From Saccharibacillus sp. CPCC 101409 (GTDB lineage: Bacteria > Bacillota > Bacilli > Paenibacillales > Paenibacillaceae): 64,000 bases of DNA. The notes under the pieces were generated by a model. The model saw nothing but the letters and a program-made list of their open reading frames with translations, ran no database searches and had not been told where the DNA came from. The stretch spans positions 744,001-808,000 of the forward strand of contig NZ_JAULSA010000001.1 in NCBI RefSeq assembly GCF_030518235.1. Reading direction: 5' to 3'. Shown here piece after piece: positions 24,654 to 32,471 of this stretch. The position numbers and the translations under genes are program-made. Position 1 is the stretch's first letter, and the number at the start of each line of letters is the position of its first letter.

Positions 24654-25958
24654 ATGGGCGAACGGCAGGCGGGAAGCAAGAAAAGATACGTGCAGGTGGG
24701 CATCGGGGGGAGAGCGCAGTTTTTTTACGAAGCGGTAGCGGGAACTTACGGGGAGACTTCGGAGCTGGCGGGATTCTGCGATACGAACCAGGTCCGGATG
24801 GATTACGCGAATAAAAGGCTGGAAGAGAAGTTCGGGCACGCGCCGGTTCCGACGTACAAATCGGAGCGTTTCGACGAGATGATCGCCGAGCAGAAGCCGG
24901 ACGTGGTCATCGTGACCAGTATAGACCGTACGCATCACCGGTATATCGTGCGGGCGCTGGAACTGGGCTGCGACGTCATTACGGAGAAGCCGATGACGGT
25001 GGATACGGAGAAGTGCCGGGAGATCTACGACGCGGTGAAGCGGACAGGGCGCAAAGTACGGGTCACGTTCAATTACCGCTACGCGCCGCATCATACCAAA
25101 GCGCGGGAGCTGATCGCGTCGGGCGTGATCGGCGATGTGCATTCGATCCACTTCGAATGGCTGCTCAACACGCAGCACGGCGCGGATTATTTCCGGCGCT
25201 GGCACCGCGACAAGCGCAACAGCGGCGGCCTGCTCGTGCACAAATCGACGCACCACTTCGATCTGGTCAATTTCTGGATCGGATCGGAACCGGAGACCGT
25301 GTTTGCGTTCGGCGACCTGATGTTCTACGGCAAAGAAAATGCGGAGAAGCGCGGGGAAACGAACTTTTACCAGCGCGCGACCGGCAGCCCGGCGGCGGAA
25401 GGCGATCCTTTCGCGCTGCGGCTGGACGATAACGACAATCTCAAAGCGATGTATCTGGACGCGGAACGCGAAGACGGCTACCAGCGCGACCAGAGCGTGT
25501 TCGGCGACGGCATCAGCATTGAAGACACAATGGGCGTGATCGTCCGCTACCGCAGCAAAGCGATCCTCACCTACTCGCTGAACGCGTATATGCCGTGGGA
25601 AGGCTACCGGATCGCGTTCAACGGCTCCAAAGGACGGATCGAAATGAGCATCGTCGAGCAGTCCTATGTCAACGCGGGCGGCGACCGGGCCAAAGAAGGC
25701 GCGCTTCAAGGCAAAAAGATCGTCGTGTACCCGATGTTCGGCGAGCCGTACGAAGCGGAAGTGGTCGAAGGCGAAGGCGGACACGGCGGCGGCGATCCGG
25801 TGCTGCTGAACGATCTGTTCGGCGAGCCGGCGGAAGATATTTACCATCGCGCCGCCGACCATCGCGACGGGGCGCGTTCGATCCTGACCGGCATCGCCGC
25901 GAATCAGGCGATCCGCACCGGCCTGCCGGTCCGGATCAAAGACCTGCTGCCGGAATGA
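24654..25958 (+). CDS. Gfo/Idh/MocA-family oxidoreductase
   Basis: A 434-residue NAD(P)-dependent dehydrogenase, probably acting on a sugar or inositol derivative. The N-terminal Rossmann fold has VQVGIGGRAQFF and VVIVTSIDRTHHRYIVRAL. The EKP motif (VITEKPMTVD) carries the usual catalytic lysine. The C-terminal alpha/beta domain includes HKSTHHFDLVNFWIG, with the paired His/Asp typical of the family. The substrate cannot be read from sequence. ATG 24654 follows GGGAGGAG. It stands alone, with a terminator just after it. Confidence 0.92.
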   Translation: MGERQAGSKKRYVQVGIGGRAQFFYEAVAGTYGETSELAGFCDTNQVRMDYANKRLEEKFGHAPVPTYKSERFDEMIAEQKPDVVIVTSIDRTHHRYIVRALELGCDVITEKPMTVDTEKCREIYDAVKRTGRKVRVTFNYRYAPHHTKARELIASGVIGDVHSIHFEWLLNTQHGADYFRRWHRDKRNSGGLLVHKSTHHFDLVNFWIGSEPETVFAFGDLMFYGKENAEKRGETNFYQRATGSPAAEGDPFALRLDDNDNLKAMYLDAEREDGYQRDQSVFGDGISIEDTMGVIVRYRSKAILTYSLNAYMPWEGYRIAFNGSKGRIEMSIVEQSYVNAGGDRAKEGALQGKKIVVYPMFGEPYEAEVVEGEGGHGGGDPVLLNDLFGEPAEDIYHRAADHRDGARSILTGIAANQAIRTGLPVRIKDLLPE

Positions 25959-25980
25959 ATGGCCGGAATCCGTTCAGCAC

Positions 25981-26016
25981 AACCGTCTTTTCCGCGCAAG
26001 CGGAAAGGGCGGTTTT
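25981..26016 (+). terminator. Terminator after the oxidoreductase
   Basis: AACCGTCTTTTCCGC pairs with GCGGAAAGGGCGGTT around GCAA, then Ts. Confidence 0.85.
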
Positions 26017-26144
26017 TCGTTTACCGGAATTGCAGTTTTCTGATAGAATACAGGGAACGCAGTCAGTTAGCTTCCATTTTTGTTTACGGCATAACGGATA
26101 CGCTGTACAGGCTGACAATTCAGAGCAAGGGAGAAGGTCCGAAA

Positions 26145-27254
26145 GTGAAAAAAGTAAAATGGGGAACGCTGCTGCTGGCGGGGGTGCTGGCGGTATCGGG
26201 CGTGTTCGGCCTGTCGGGGGAACGCCGGGCGGACGCGGCAGCGGGGATCAAGGCGTCGGTGCGCAAAGTATCGGTGTCGGGCAGAACGTTTACGGTACAG
26301 ACCGTGGCGGTTCCGAAAGGAACCAAAGCGGCGCTGGGGCTGGCCCAGGGGCGGGTCGGACAAACGCAGGATTTCAAAACGATCGTCAAAAACAGCAGGG
26401 CGACGGCGGCGATCAACGGGGCGTTCTTCAATTCGTACGGCGGCCCGGCCGATCCTTACGGCACGCTGATCTCCAAAGGGCAGATCGTGCACACCGGATA
26501 TTACGGCACAAGCATCGGCTTCAAAAAAGACGGCACCGTGCTGATGGACCGGCTGATGGCGCGGATCTCCGGCACGGTAACGGGCAAAGCGGGCAAGAGC
26601 GGCAAAGCGGCCGCGCTCGGCTGGTACGCGACGTTCGTCAACCGTACGCCCGACGCCGGGCAAAACGTAGTCCTGCTGTATAACTCCGCGCGCGGCAGCA
26701 ATGTCGGCTTCAGCGGCGGAACAGCGGTGACGGTGCGCAAAGGCAAAGTCGTCAAAAAAGCGGCCAACGCCAACGCGACGATTCCAAGCGACGGTTATGT
26801 GCTGGTGTATCACGGTTCGGAACAGGCCGCTTCGTCCAGATTCGAAGTCGGCTCGACGGTCGAGATGAAGATCGCCTACGAAAATGCGGCCGGCAAACCG
26901 ATTCCGTGGGACGATGTCGCCACTTCCGTCGGAGCGGGGCCGCGTCTGGTCAAAGACGGCAAAGTCTCGCTGGACGCCGCCGGCGAAGGATTCAACGATC
27001 CGAAGATCCTGAGCGCTTCGGGCGCGCGCAGCGGGATCGCTATTATGGCCGACGGTTCGGTCGTGCTGGCGACCGTCGGCGGCGCGACGATGAGCCAGTG
27101 GGCGCAGGTCATGCAGAAACTGGGCGCCAGGCAGGCGATGAATCTCGACGGCGGCGCGTCGTCCGCCCTGTACGCGAACGGCAGCGTGCTGACAAGCGCG
27201 GGGCGGGCGCTGAGCAATACGCTGGTGTTCGGCGACGGCGTATCGATGCAGTAG
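26145..27254 (+). CDS. Secreted phosphodiester glycosidase (NAGPA domain)
   Basis: A 369-residue exported protein. The signal peptide MKKVKWGTLLLAGVLAVSG ends near ADAAAG. The mature part is a phosphodiester glycosidase/NAGPA domain: AAINGAFFNSY near the start, GYYGTSIGFKKDGT, and the C-terminal VMQKLGARQAMNLDGGASSAL with the conserved LDGGxSS. Such domains cleave sugar-1-phosphodiester bonds in wall or capsule polymers. I start at GTG 26145, preceded by AAGGGAGAAGG and directly starting the signal peptide; the open frame extends to 25959 across the terminator and is not used. Confidence 0.9.
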   Translation: MKKVKWGTLLLAGVLAVSGVFGLSGERRADAAAGIKASVRKVSVSGRTFTVQTVAVPKGTKAALGLAQGRVGQTQDFKTIVKNSRATAAINGAFFNSYGGPADPYGTLISKGQIVHTGYYGTSIGFKKDGTVLMDRLMARISGTVTGKAGKSGKAAALGWYATFVNRTPDAGQNVVLLYNSARGSNVGFSGGTAVTVRKGKVVKKAANANATIPSDGYVLVYHGSEQAASSRFEVGSTVEMKIAYENAAGKPIPWDDVATSVGAGPRLVKDGKVSLDAAGEGFNDPKILSASGARSGIAIMADGSVVLATVGGATMSQWAQVMQKLGARQAMNLDGGASSALYANGSVLTSAGRALSNTLVFGDGVSMQ

Positions 27255-27374
27255 CAGACGGCATGAAAACCGGAACGCGCCAATCGGAGCAGGATGCGTT
27301 AAAATAAAAGCGGACGCCGCAAACCGCATCCGGCGAAGAAGCTTCGCGGCGCGCGTACAAAGGAGGAAGATCCC

Positions 27375-28025
27375 ATGAAGGAAACGCTTATCGCTTCGGT
27401 CAATGTCGGCATGCCGAAGACCGTGCCGAACGGCCGCAAAGAAGTCGAAACCGGCATTTTCAAGTCTCCCGTCGAAGAAGGCGCTTATCTGGGCAAACTC
27501 GGCTTCGAAGGCGACGAGCAGGCCGATCTCAAAAACCACGGCGGATCGGACAAAGCGGCCTGCGTGTATTCGGTCGACCGGTTTCCGTTCTGGGAAAACG
27601 GGATTCTGCCCAAGCTGGGCCCGGGCGCGTTCGGCGAAAATCTGTCGATCGAAAACGGCGCCGAAGAAGATTTCTGCATCGGCGACACATTCGCGATCGG
27701 CGAAGCGGTCGTGCAGCTCAGCCAGCCGCGCCAGCCCTGCTTCAAGCTGTCGGTGCGCTACGGCGTGCCGGAACTTCCGGCAAAGGTGCAGGAGACGGGT
27801 TACAGCGGTTTTTATTTTCGCGTGCTGCAGGAAGGCCTGGTCCGCGAAGGCGACCGGCTGGAACTTGTGCAGCGGCATGAAGCGGGAATCAGCGTAATGC
27901 GAGCCAACGAGATCATGTATCATCGCAAAGAAGACGCGGAAGCGATCCGCAGCCTGCTGGCGGTCGAAGAACTGTCGGCGAGCTGGAGAAATTCGCTGGA
28001 GAAAAGACTGGCGGGACTGGAATAA
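27375..28025 (+). CDS. MOSC-domain protein (YiiM/YflK-like)
   Basis: A 216-residue cytosolic MOSC-domain protein, normal length for the stand-alone type. GDEQADLKNHGGSDKAACVY and FGENLSIENG are family motifs. The probable sulfur/molybdenum-cofactor cysteine lies in SQPRQPCFKLS. The C-terminal roughly 60 residues form the YiiM-type helical extension. Relatives reduce N-hydroxylated compounds using molybdenum cofactor. ATG 27375 follows AAAGGAGG. Confidence 0.9.
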   Translation: MKETLIASVNVGMPKTVPNGRKEVETGIFKSPVEEGAYLGKLGFEGDEQADLKNHGGSDKAACVYSVDRFPFWENGILPKLGPGAFGENLSIENGAEEDFCIGDTFAIGEAVVQLSQPRQPCFKLSVRYGVPELPAKVQETGYSGFYFRVLQEGLVREGDRLELVQRHEAGISVMRANEIMYHRKEDAEAIRSLLAVEELSASWRNSLEKRLAGLE

Positions 28026-28053
28026 AAGCCGGAATCGTGGCGCGAAAACCGGC

Positions 28054-28083
28054 TTGACGGACTGCTTGTTTAAGCGTTATGAT
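28054..28083 (+). promoter_or_regulatory. Promoter of a terminated leader upstream of the HRDC gene
   Basis: TTGACG, 18-bp spacer, TATGAT. It would start a transcript near 28090 that meets a terminator about 60 nt later. Confidence 0.7.
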
Positions 28084-28110
28084 AGGAGCAACAGTATGCA
28101 AGCGCGGAGG

Positions 28111-28153
28111 AAGCACCTCTCTTACATGTCCAATGTAGGAGGGGTGCTTTTTT
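28111..28153 (+). terminator. Leader terminator (attenuator-like) before the HRDC gene
   Basis: AAGCACCTCTCTTACAT pairs with ATGTAGGAGGGGTGCTT around GTCCA, followed by Ts. It lies between the promoter and the coding start, so it makes either a short RNA of about 65 nt or an attenuated leader. Confidence 0.75.
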
Positions 28154-28194
28154 GCGTTGCGGCTGAAATCTGCGGAAGAAAGCGGGAGATGGGG

Positions 28195-29289
28195 ATGACG
28201 ATCGTATTTTTGAACCGGATGGAGCAGGAAGGGGAACGGGAGGTTCGCGCCGCCCAGGTATGGATCGAGGAAGAAGGCGGGCTGTGGATCAGCGGCTGGA
28301 ACGAAGACGGGGCGCCGGAATCCGCCGCGCGTGAAATCTGGTACGAAGGAAGCGCCTGGAACGAAATGCTGGCGGTCTACCGGCATATGCTGGCGGCCAA
28401 GCTGGCGGAAGGGTACCGACCGATTATCCGGGACACGTTCCAGGAATTTCTCGAATCCGGCCAGCGCGGACGTTTTACCCAGAAGTTGGTCTGCTACAGC
28501 GAACTGAACGCCAACGAAGAGCTGTACAAAAAGCTGGCGGCATGGAGACGCGTCCGGGCGACGGAAGAGCACCGCGCGCCGTATCTGATTGCGACCAACC
28601 GCGCGCTGCGGCTGATCAGCACTTTCCTGCCGCAGACGCTGGAGGAACTGCGCGATCTGCCGGGCATCGGCGAGAATACGGTGCAGCGCTACGGCGAACT
28701 GCTGCTGGAGCAGATCGCGGGCGCCGAACGCGCGCATGCTTTCCCGCTCGATTGGGTGGAACGCCGGCTGGACGAAGAGGAATTTACAGCCTGGACGTAC
28801 AAAAGCAAAGAACGCAAATTCAAGCGCGAAGCGGAACGGGTGCGGGCGATGCGGCTGCTGCTGGAAGCGTCCAAGTCGGGCGGCTCGCTGTCGCAGATCG
28901 GCCAGGAGAGCGGGTTGGAGCGGCGCGATCTGGTCGAGATGATGGAATCGCTGGAGAAAGACGGCTACGACCTGGAACCGGTCATTGCGCACGAACTTCA
29001 GCTGATGCCGGAGCGCGATCGCGAAGCGGTGCTGTCGGCTTATGCGGAAATGGGCGATTCGTTCCTGAAGCCCGTGCTCAAAAAAGTATACGGAGAAGAA
29101 CCGCCGAGCGAGCCGGGCCTTGATATTCTGTACGAACAGCTCAGAATGCTGCGCATCCTGCACCGCCGTACGCAGAACGCCGCGCAGCGGGAAGCCCAAC
29201 CGGAAGCATCGGCGGGAGCACCGGAAATCGTTGTTTCTCCCCAAACAAAAAAAGACGCGCAGGCGCGTCGGGAAGTCAATGCGGGCTGA
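28195..29289 (+). CDS. HRDC-domain protein of unknown function
   Basis: A 364-residue protein. The HRDC domain spans residues about 105-180 (LYKKLAAWRRVRA... AFLPQTLEEL-like LRDLPGIGENTVQRYGELLL), a nucleic-acid-binding fold found in RecQ and RNase D. Flanking regions are charged and helical, with a possible winged-helix-like stretch near GGSLSQIGQESGLERRDLVEMM. No helicase or nuclease motifs are present. I take ATG 28195, 6 nt after GGAG; the frame extends upstream through the leader terminator, which argues against an earlier start. The last 15 codons overlap the terminator of the convergent corA. Confidence 0.78.
   Translation: MTIVFLNRMEQEGEREVRAAQVWIEEEGGLWISGWNEDGAPESAAREIWYEGSAWNEMLAVYRHMLAAKLAEGYRPIIRDTFQEFLESGQRGRFTQKLVCYSELNANEELYKKLAAWRRVRATEEHRAPYLIATNRALRLISTFLPQTLEELRDLPGIGENTVQRYGELLLEQIAGAERAHAFPLDWVERRLDEEEFTAWTYKSKERKFKREAERVRAMRLLLEASKSGGSLSQIGQESGLERRDLVEMMESLEKDGYDLEPVIAHELQLMPERDREAVLSAYAEMGDSFLKPVLKKVYGEEPPSEPGLDILYEQLRMLRILHRRTQNAAQREAQPEASAGAPEIVVSPQTKKDAQARREVNAG
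29247..29269 (-). terminator. corA terminator inside the HRDC coding region
   Basis: On the minus strand GACGCG-CCTG-CGCGTC is followed by seven Ts. It lies in the 3' end of the convergent gene. Confidence 0.75.
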
Positions 29290-29291
29290 TT

Positions 29292-30227
29292 TTACAGCCA
29301 TTCTTTTTTGCGGAACAGGGTATACATCGTCACGCCCAGCGTGACCATCAACCCGATAACCAACGGGTATCCGTGTATCCAGTGCAGTTCGGGCATATGG
29401 TCGAAGTTCATGCCGTAAATGCCGGTGATGACGGTCAGCGGCATGAAGATCGTCGTGATCGCCGTAAACACCCGCATGATATCGTTGGCGCGGTTGGCGA
29501 TACTCGACTGGTACGCTTCTCGTAAGTTGCCCATCAGGTCGCGGTACGTATCGAACGTTTCGGAGATCTTCACGGCGTTTTCGTAAATATCGCTGAAGTA
29601 TTTTTGCAGCTGGTCGTCGATCAGGCGCAGGTCTTTTTTGTTCAGCGTATTGATGACTTCCTTCTGCGGACCCAGATTCTTTTTCAGCCACAGAATTTCG
29701 CTTCGCAGCCCGATGATTTCGTTCAGATGCGTGCGTTTGGTGTGCATCAGGATATCTTCTTCCAGCATTTCGATCCGGTCTTCGATCCGGTCGCCGACAA
29801 GGAAGTAGTTATCGACCACAAGGTCGACGAGCAGATACAGGAATTTGTCCGGCGTGCTGACTTCCTGTTCCCACATCACCGGTTTGACGGCGCGCAGTTC
29901 GTGAATCTTCTGCCGCGTAACCGTGATGATAAAGTGCCGTCCCAGAAACACGTTCAGGGCGCGCATAAAAATTTCTTCGTTATCGAAGCGGATACTGTTG
30001 ACGACGATAAAGTAGTGATTCTCGTAAATTTCGATCTTCGGGCGCTGTTCTTCTTCGCTCAGGCAGTCTTCGACCGCCAGATCGTGCATGCCGAACATCG
30101 GCTGGAGCACGACCAGGTCGTCCAGATCCGCGTCGATCCAGTAAAAGCCTTCTTCGGGAGCCAGCAGAGCCGTCTTGATGTTGTCGATCGGCGTAAATAC
30201 GCCTTGGTTGACCAGTCTGATTTTCAT
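29292..30227 (-). CDS. corA: CorA-family magnesium/divalent cation channel
   Basis: A 311-residue CorA homologue. The N-terminal two thirds form the cytosolic alpha/beta funnel and long stalk helix. Two C-terminal membrane helices follow, the first ending in the pore signature YGMNFDHMPEL, the second followed by the basic tail FRKKEWL. I start at ATG 30227, 8 nt after AAGGAG, rather than GTG 30236. No magnesium riboswitch is recognisable upstream; a 7-bp hairpin GGACGAG/CTCGTCC lies in its leader. Confidence 0.94.
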   Translation of the reverse strand: MKIRLVNQGVFTPIDNIKTALLAPEEGFYWIDADLDDLVVLQPMFGMHDLAVEDCLSEEEQRPKIEIYENHYFIVVNSIRFDNEEIFMRALNVFLGRHFIITVTRQKIHELRAVKPVMWEQEVSTPDKFLYLLVDLVVDNYFLVGDRIEDRIEMLEEDILMHTKRTHLNEIIGLRSEILWLKKNLGPQKEVINTLNKKDLRLIDDQLQKYFSDIYENAVKISETFDTYRDLMGNLREAYQSSIANRANDIMRVFTAITTIFMPLTVITGIYGMNFDHMPELHWIHGYPLVIGLMVTLGVTMYTLFRKKEWL

Positions 30228-30298
30228 GCGGTTCACTCCTTCGAAATCGGACGAGTCTCTCGTCCTTGGGTAGTCTCGAATTTGCGGGAGAACGCAGG

Positions 30299-30332
30299 AA
30301 AAAACAGGCCGTCGCCGGAACGGGCGTCGCCT
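30299..30332 (-). terminator. Terminator of the 42-codon gene
   Basis: On the minus strand AGGC-GA-CGCC...GGCG-ACG-GCCT is followed by GTTTTTT. Confidence 0.7.
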
Positions 30333-30351
30333 TAACAGGTTGAACCGAAGT

Positions 30352-30480
30352 TCAGCCTTTAAGGCGGCGGCCGGTCAGTGAACTTCCGTACATGGAGGCA
30401 TTGACGCCGGTCGGCCGTTTTTTTCTTTTGTCGAATAAACGCTGCATTCTCGCTCGCTTGGGCCTCGGGTCGCCGTCCAT
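30352..30480 (-). CDS. Small basic protein of unknown function (42 residues)
   Basis: A very short gene that is nevertheless complete as a unit. The protein MDGDPRPKRARMQRLFDKRK and onward is strongly basic, without a membrane segment or known motif. The ATG at 30480 is 8 nt after AAGGGGTG. A near-consensus promoter (TTGAAA, 17, TATACT) lies about 50 nt upstream and a terminator follows the stop. A longer in-frame reading up to 30558 crosses the promoter and is rejected. Function unknown; the basic character suggests nucleic-acid or ribosome association, which is only a guess. Confidence 0.6.
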   Translation of the reverse strand: MDGDPRPKRARMQRLFDKRKKRPTGVNASMYGSSLTGRRLKG

Positions 30481-30529
30481 CTGAAATTCACCCCTTGTTT
30501 TCAACATTGTTTTCATAAAACCCTCGTTA

Positions 30530-30558
30530 AGTATACCCCGCGTCCCTAGGCCTTTCAA
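30530..30558 (-). promoter_or_regulatory. Strong promoter of the 42-codon gene
   Basis: On the minus strand TTGAAA, 17-bp spacer, TATACT. The 30559-30775 stretch beyond it shows no gene. Confidence 0.75.
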
Positions 30559-30775
30559 GGCTTTGTTTGTGACGCTTTACGGATATCATATCGGCTGAAA
30601 AGAAAGGAAAGTGTACAGCGGCTCGAAGAGAAGCGAAGACGGTTCCATAATATAGAAAAAGACGGGGCCGAGACCGCCTCCCGGCGCAGAACTATCGACT
30701 TTACGTTCGATGCCCCGCGCCCCGCATACCGGTCCGGATGAACCGTTCGTTCGAAGAAGGGTTCGAAGTCCACCG

Positions 30776-30803
30776 TTGTCTTTTAATAAGATATGTGTAT
30801 AAT
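30776..30803 (+). promoter_or_regulatory. Promoter of the SAM-riboswitch/met transcript
   Basis: TTGTCT, 16-bp spacer, TATAAT. Transcription would start near 30810, about 80 nt before the riboswitch P1. Confidence 0.7.
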
Positions 30804-30891
30804 TAATTTCAAGTTATCCCGACCAAAAACGGAAGGGAACCCGACAATTGAATACTTCGGCCCCGCGCGCAGGCGCAGCCGAAAAGTGGAA

Positions 30892-31274
30892 TCTTATCAA
30901 GAGCAGGTGGAGGGACTAGCCCGATGAAACCCGGCAACCGGCGACATAGTCGTACGGTGCTAATTCTTGTAGTTACCATGCGATCGAAGACGAGGCACGA
31001 GTCGTTAAGTGTTTAGTCGTCATGGCCCAATGTTTATCCCCGTGCAATCCGAGGCAAGCGCCCAGCGCGCCGACAGCCTCTATTGTCACGGAAACGTTGC
31101 AGTCCATAGCGGCTTCACATCCAACGCTCTAGGACCTACGCGAGCCAGACGGGACTTTAAGTCCGTCGCTGCGAGCCTCCTCTGCTCCTTTCGCATCTAC
31201 ATGGTAACTAACAGATGAGAGAGGCGCTATCTATCTATAGACCTTTCTCGGCTTGCCCGGAAAAGGTCTTTTTT
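30892..31274 (+). promoter_or_regulatory. SAM-I riboswitch (S box) with a 219-nt insert in P4
   Basis: P1 5' strand TCTTATC (30892-30898) is followed by AAGAG and the S-box core GGTGGAGGGACTAGCCCG, ATGAAACCCGGCAACC and GGTGCTAATTC. P4 opens with TAGTTACCATG (30970-30980), but its perfect complement CATGGTAACTA only comes at 31200-31210, then ACA and the P1 3' strand GATGAGA (31214-31220). A usual P4 is about 12-20 nt; here it encloses 219 nt that fold into further helices. The expression platform is the terminator at 31239-31274 (AGACCTTT/AAAAGGTCT plus Ts). It controls metA and probably the whole met operon. Confidence 0.92.
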
Positions 31275-31373
31275 GTACCCTGAAAAGCCCAAAAAACCTT
31301 CCCGGCTGCCGAACGCTCGATATCCCGCTTTATCCGCAGTTTCTTATCCCATCCAAAGGAGTGAAACGAAGAA

Positions 31374-32318
31374 ATGCCGATTAAAGTGCCCGACAATCTG
31401 CCGGCCAAAGAAGTGCTGCTGAAGGAAAATATTTTCGTCATGGACGAGAGCCGGGCGTACAGCCAGGATATCCGTCCGCTGCGCATCGCCATTTTGAACC
31501 TGATGCCGACCAAGGAGACGACCGAAACGCAGCTGCTGCGTTTGATCGGCAACACGCCGCTGCAGGTGGATATCGCGCTGCTTTATCCAAGCTCGCATAC
31601 GTCCAAGAACACATCGGAAGAGTATCTGAACACCTTTTACAAAACGTTCGACGAAGTCAAGCATCTGCGCTTCGACGGCATGATTATTACCGGCGCGCCG
31701 GTGGAGCAGCTCGATTTCGAACAGGTCAGCTATTGGGACGAGATCCGCAAGATCTTCGAATGGTCCAAACACAACGTGACTTCGACCATGCATATCTGTT
31801 GGGCCTCGCAGGCGGGTCTGTACCATCACTTCGGCGTCAGTAAAGTTCCGCTGCCGGAGAAATGTTTCGGCGTATTCCCGCATACGCTCAATAAAACGAA
31901 CGTGCAGCTGCTGCGCGGCTTCGACGAATGCTTCTTTGTCCCGCATTCCCGGCATACGGACGTGCGGCGCGAAGACATTCTGCGCAATCCGGAGCTGGAG
32001 ATCCTGGCCGAATCCGACGAAGCGGGCGTGTATCTCGTCGCGACGAAAGACGGCAAGCAGATCTTCGCCACCGGACATTCCGAATACGATCCGCTGTCGC
32101 TCAAATGGGAGTACGACCGAGATATCGCCAAAGGCATGGACATCGAAGTGCCGAAAAATTATTTCCCGGGTGATGATCCGACCCAAAAGCCGCTGTCTTC
32201 CTGGAGAGCGCACGCCAATCTGCTGTTCTCCAACTGGCTGAACTACTATGTGTACCAGGAAACGCCGTTCGACCAGGTCGAGCAGGAAGTATTCAGCGAT
32301 TACGGCGCGGGCATCTGA
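31374..32318 (+). CDS. metA: Homoserine O-acetyltransferase, MetA family
   Basis: A 314-residue class-I-glutamine-amidotransferase-like acyltransferase that activates homoserine, the first committed step to methionine. The nucleophile is Cys142 (HICWASQAG), with the His/Glu partners in the C-terminal half. Residue 111 is Glu in GAPVE; in this family Glu at 111 goes with acetyl-CoA and Gly with succinyl-CoA, so the product is probably O-acetylhomoserine despite the older succinyltransferase name. ATG 31374 follows AAAGGAGTG. First gene behind the SAM riboswitch. Confidence 0.95.
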   Translation: MPIKVPDNLPAKEVLLKENIFVMDESRAYSQDIRPLRIAILNLMPTKETTETQLLRLIGNTPLQVDIALLYPSSHTSKNTSEEYLNTFYKTFDEVKHLRFDGMIITGAPVEQLDFEQVSYWDEIRKIFEWSKHNVTSTMHICWASQAGLYHHFGVSKVPLPEKCFGVFPHTLNKTNVQLLRGFDECFFVPHSRHTDVRREDILRNPELEILAESDEAGVYLVATKDGKQIFATGHSEYDPLSLKWEYDRDIAKGMDIEVPKNYFPGDDPTQKPLSSWRAHANLLFSNWLNYYVYQETPFDQVEQEVFSDYGAGI

Positions 32319-32471
32319 CCGGCGCCGCCGCTGCGCATGCCGTTTCGATTTCCGCCGAGTTTGCGTATACGCCCCAATATCCGGTCCATCCGCCGCTTTG
32401 CCGCCTAGCTGTTCAACGAGTTCGCGCGGCGGCGGCGTTTTACTCTATTTGATTGCAGGAGGAATGTGAAC

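Noticed and set aside
30228..30350. Magnesium (M-box) riboswitch before corA
   Set aside because: The leader is too short and none of the M-box conserved segments are present.
30981..31199. A self-splicing intron or insertion sequence within the SAM riboswitch P4
   Set aside because: Too short and lacking group I/II core motifs, terminal inverted repeats or target duplication; it folds as an extension of P4.
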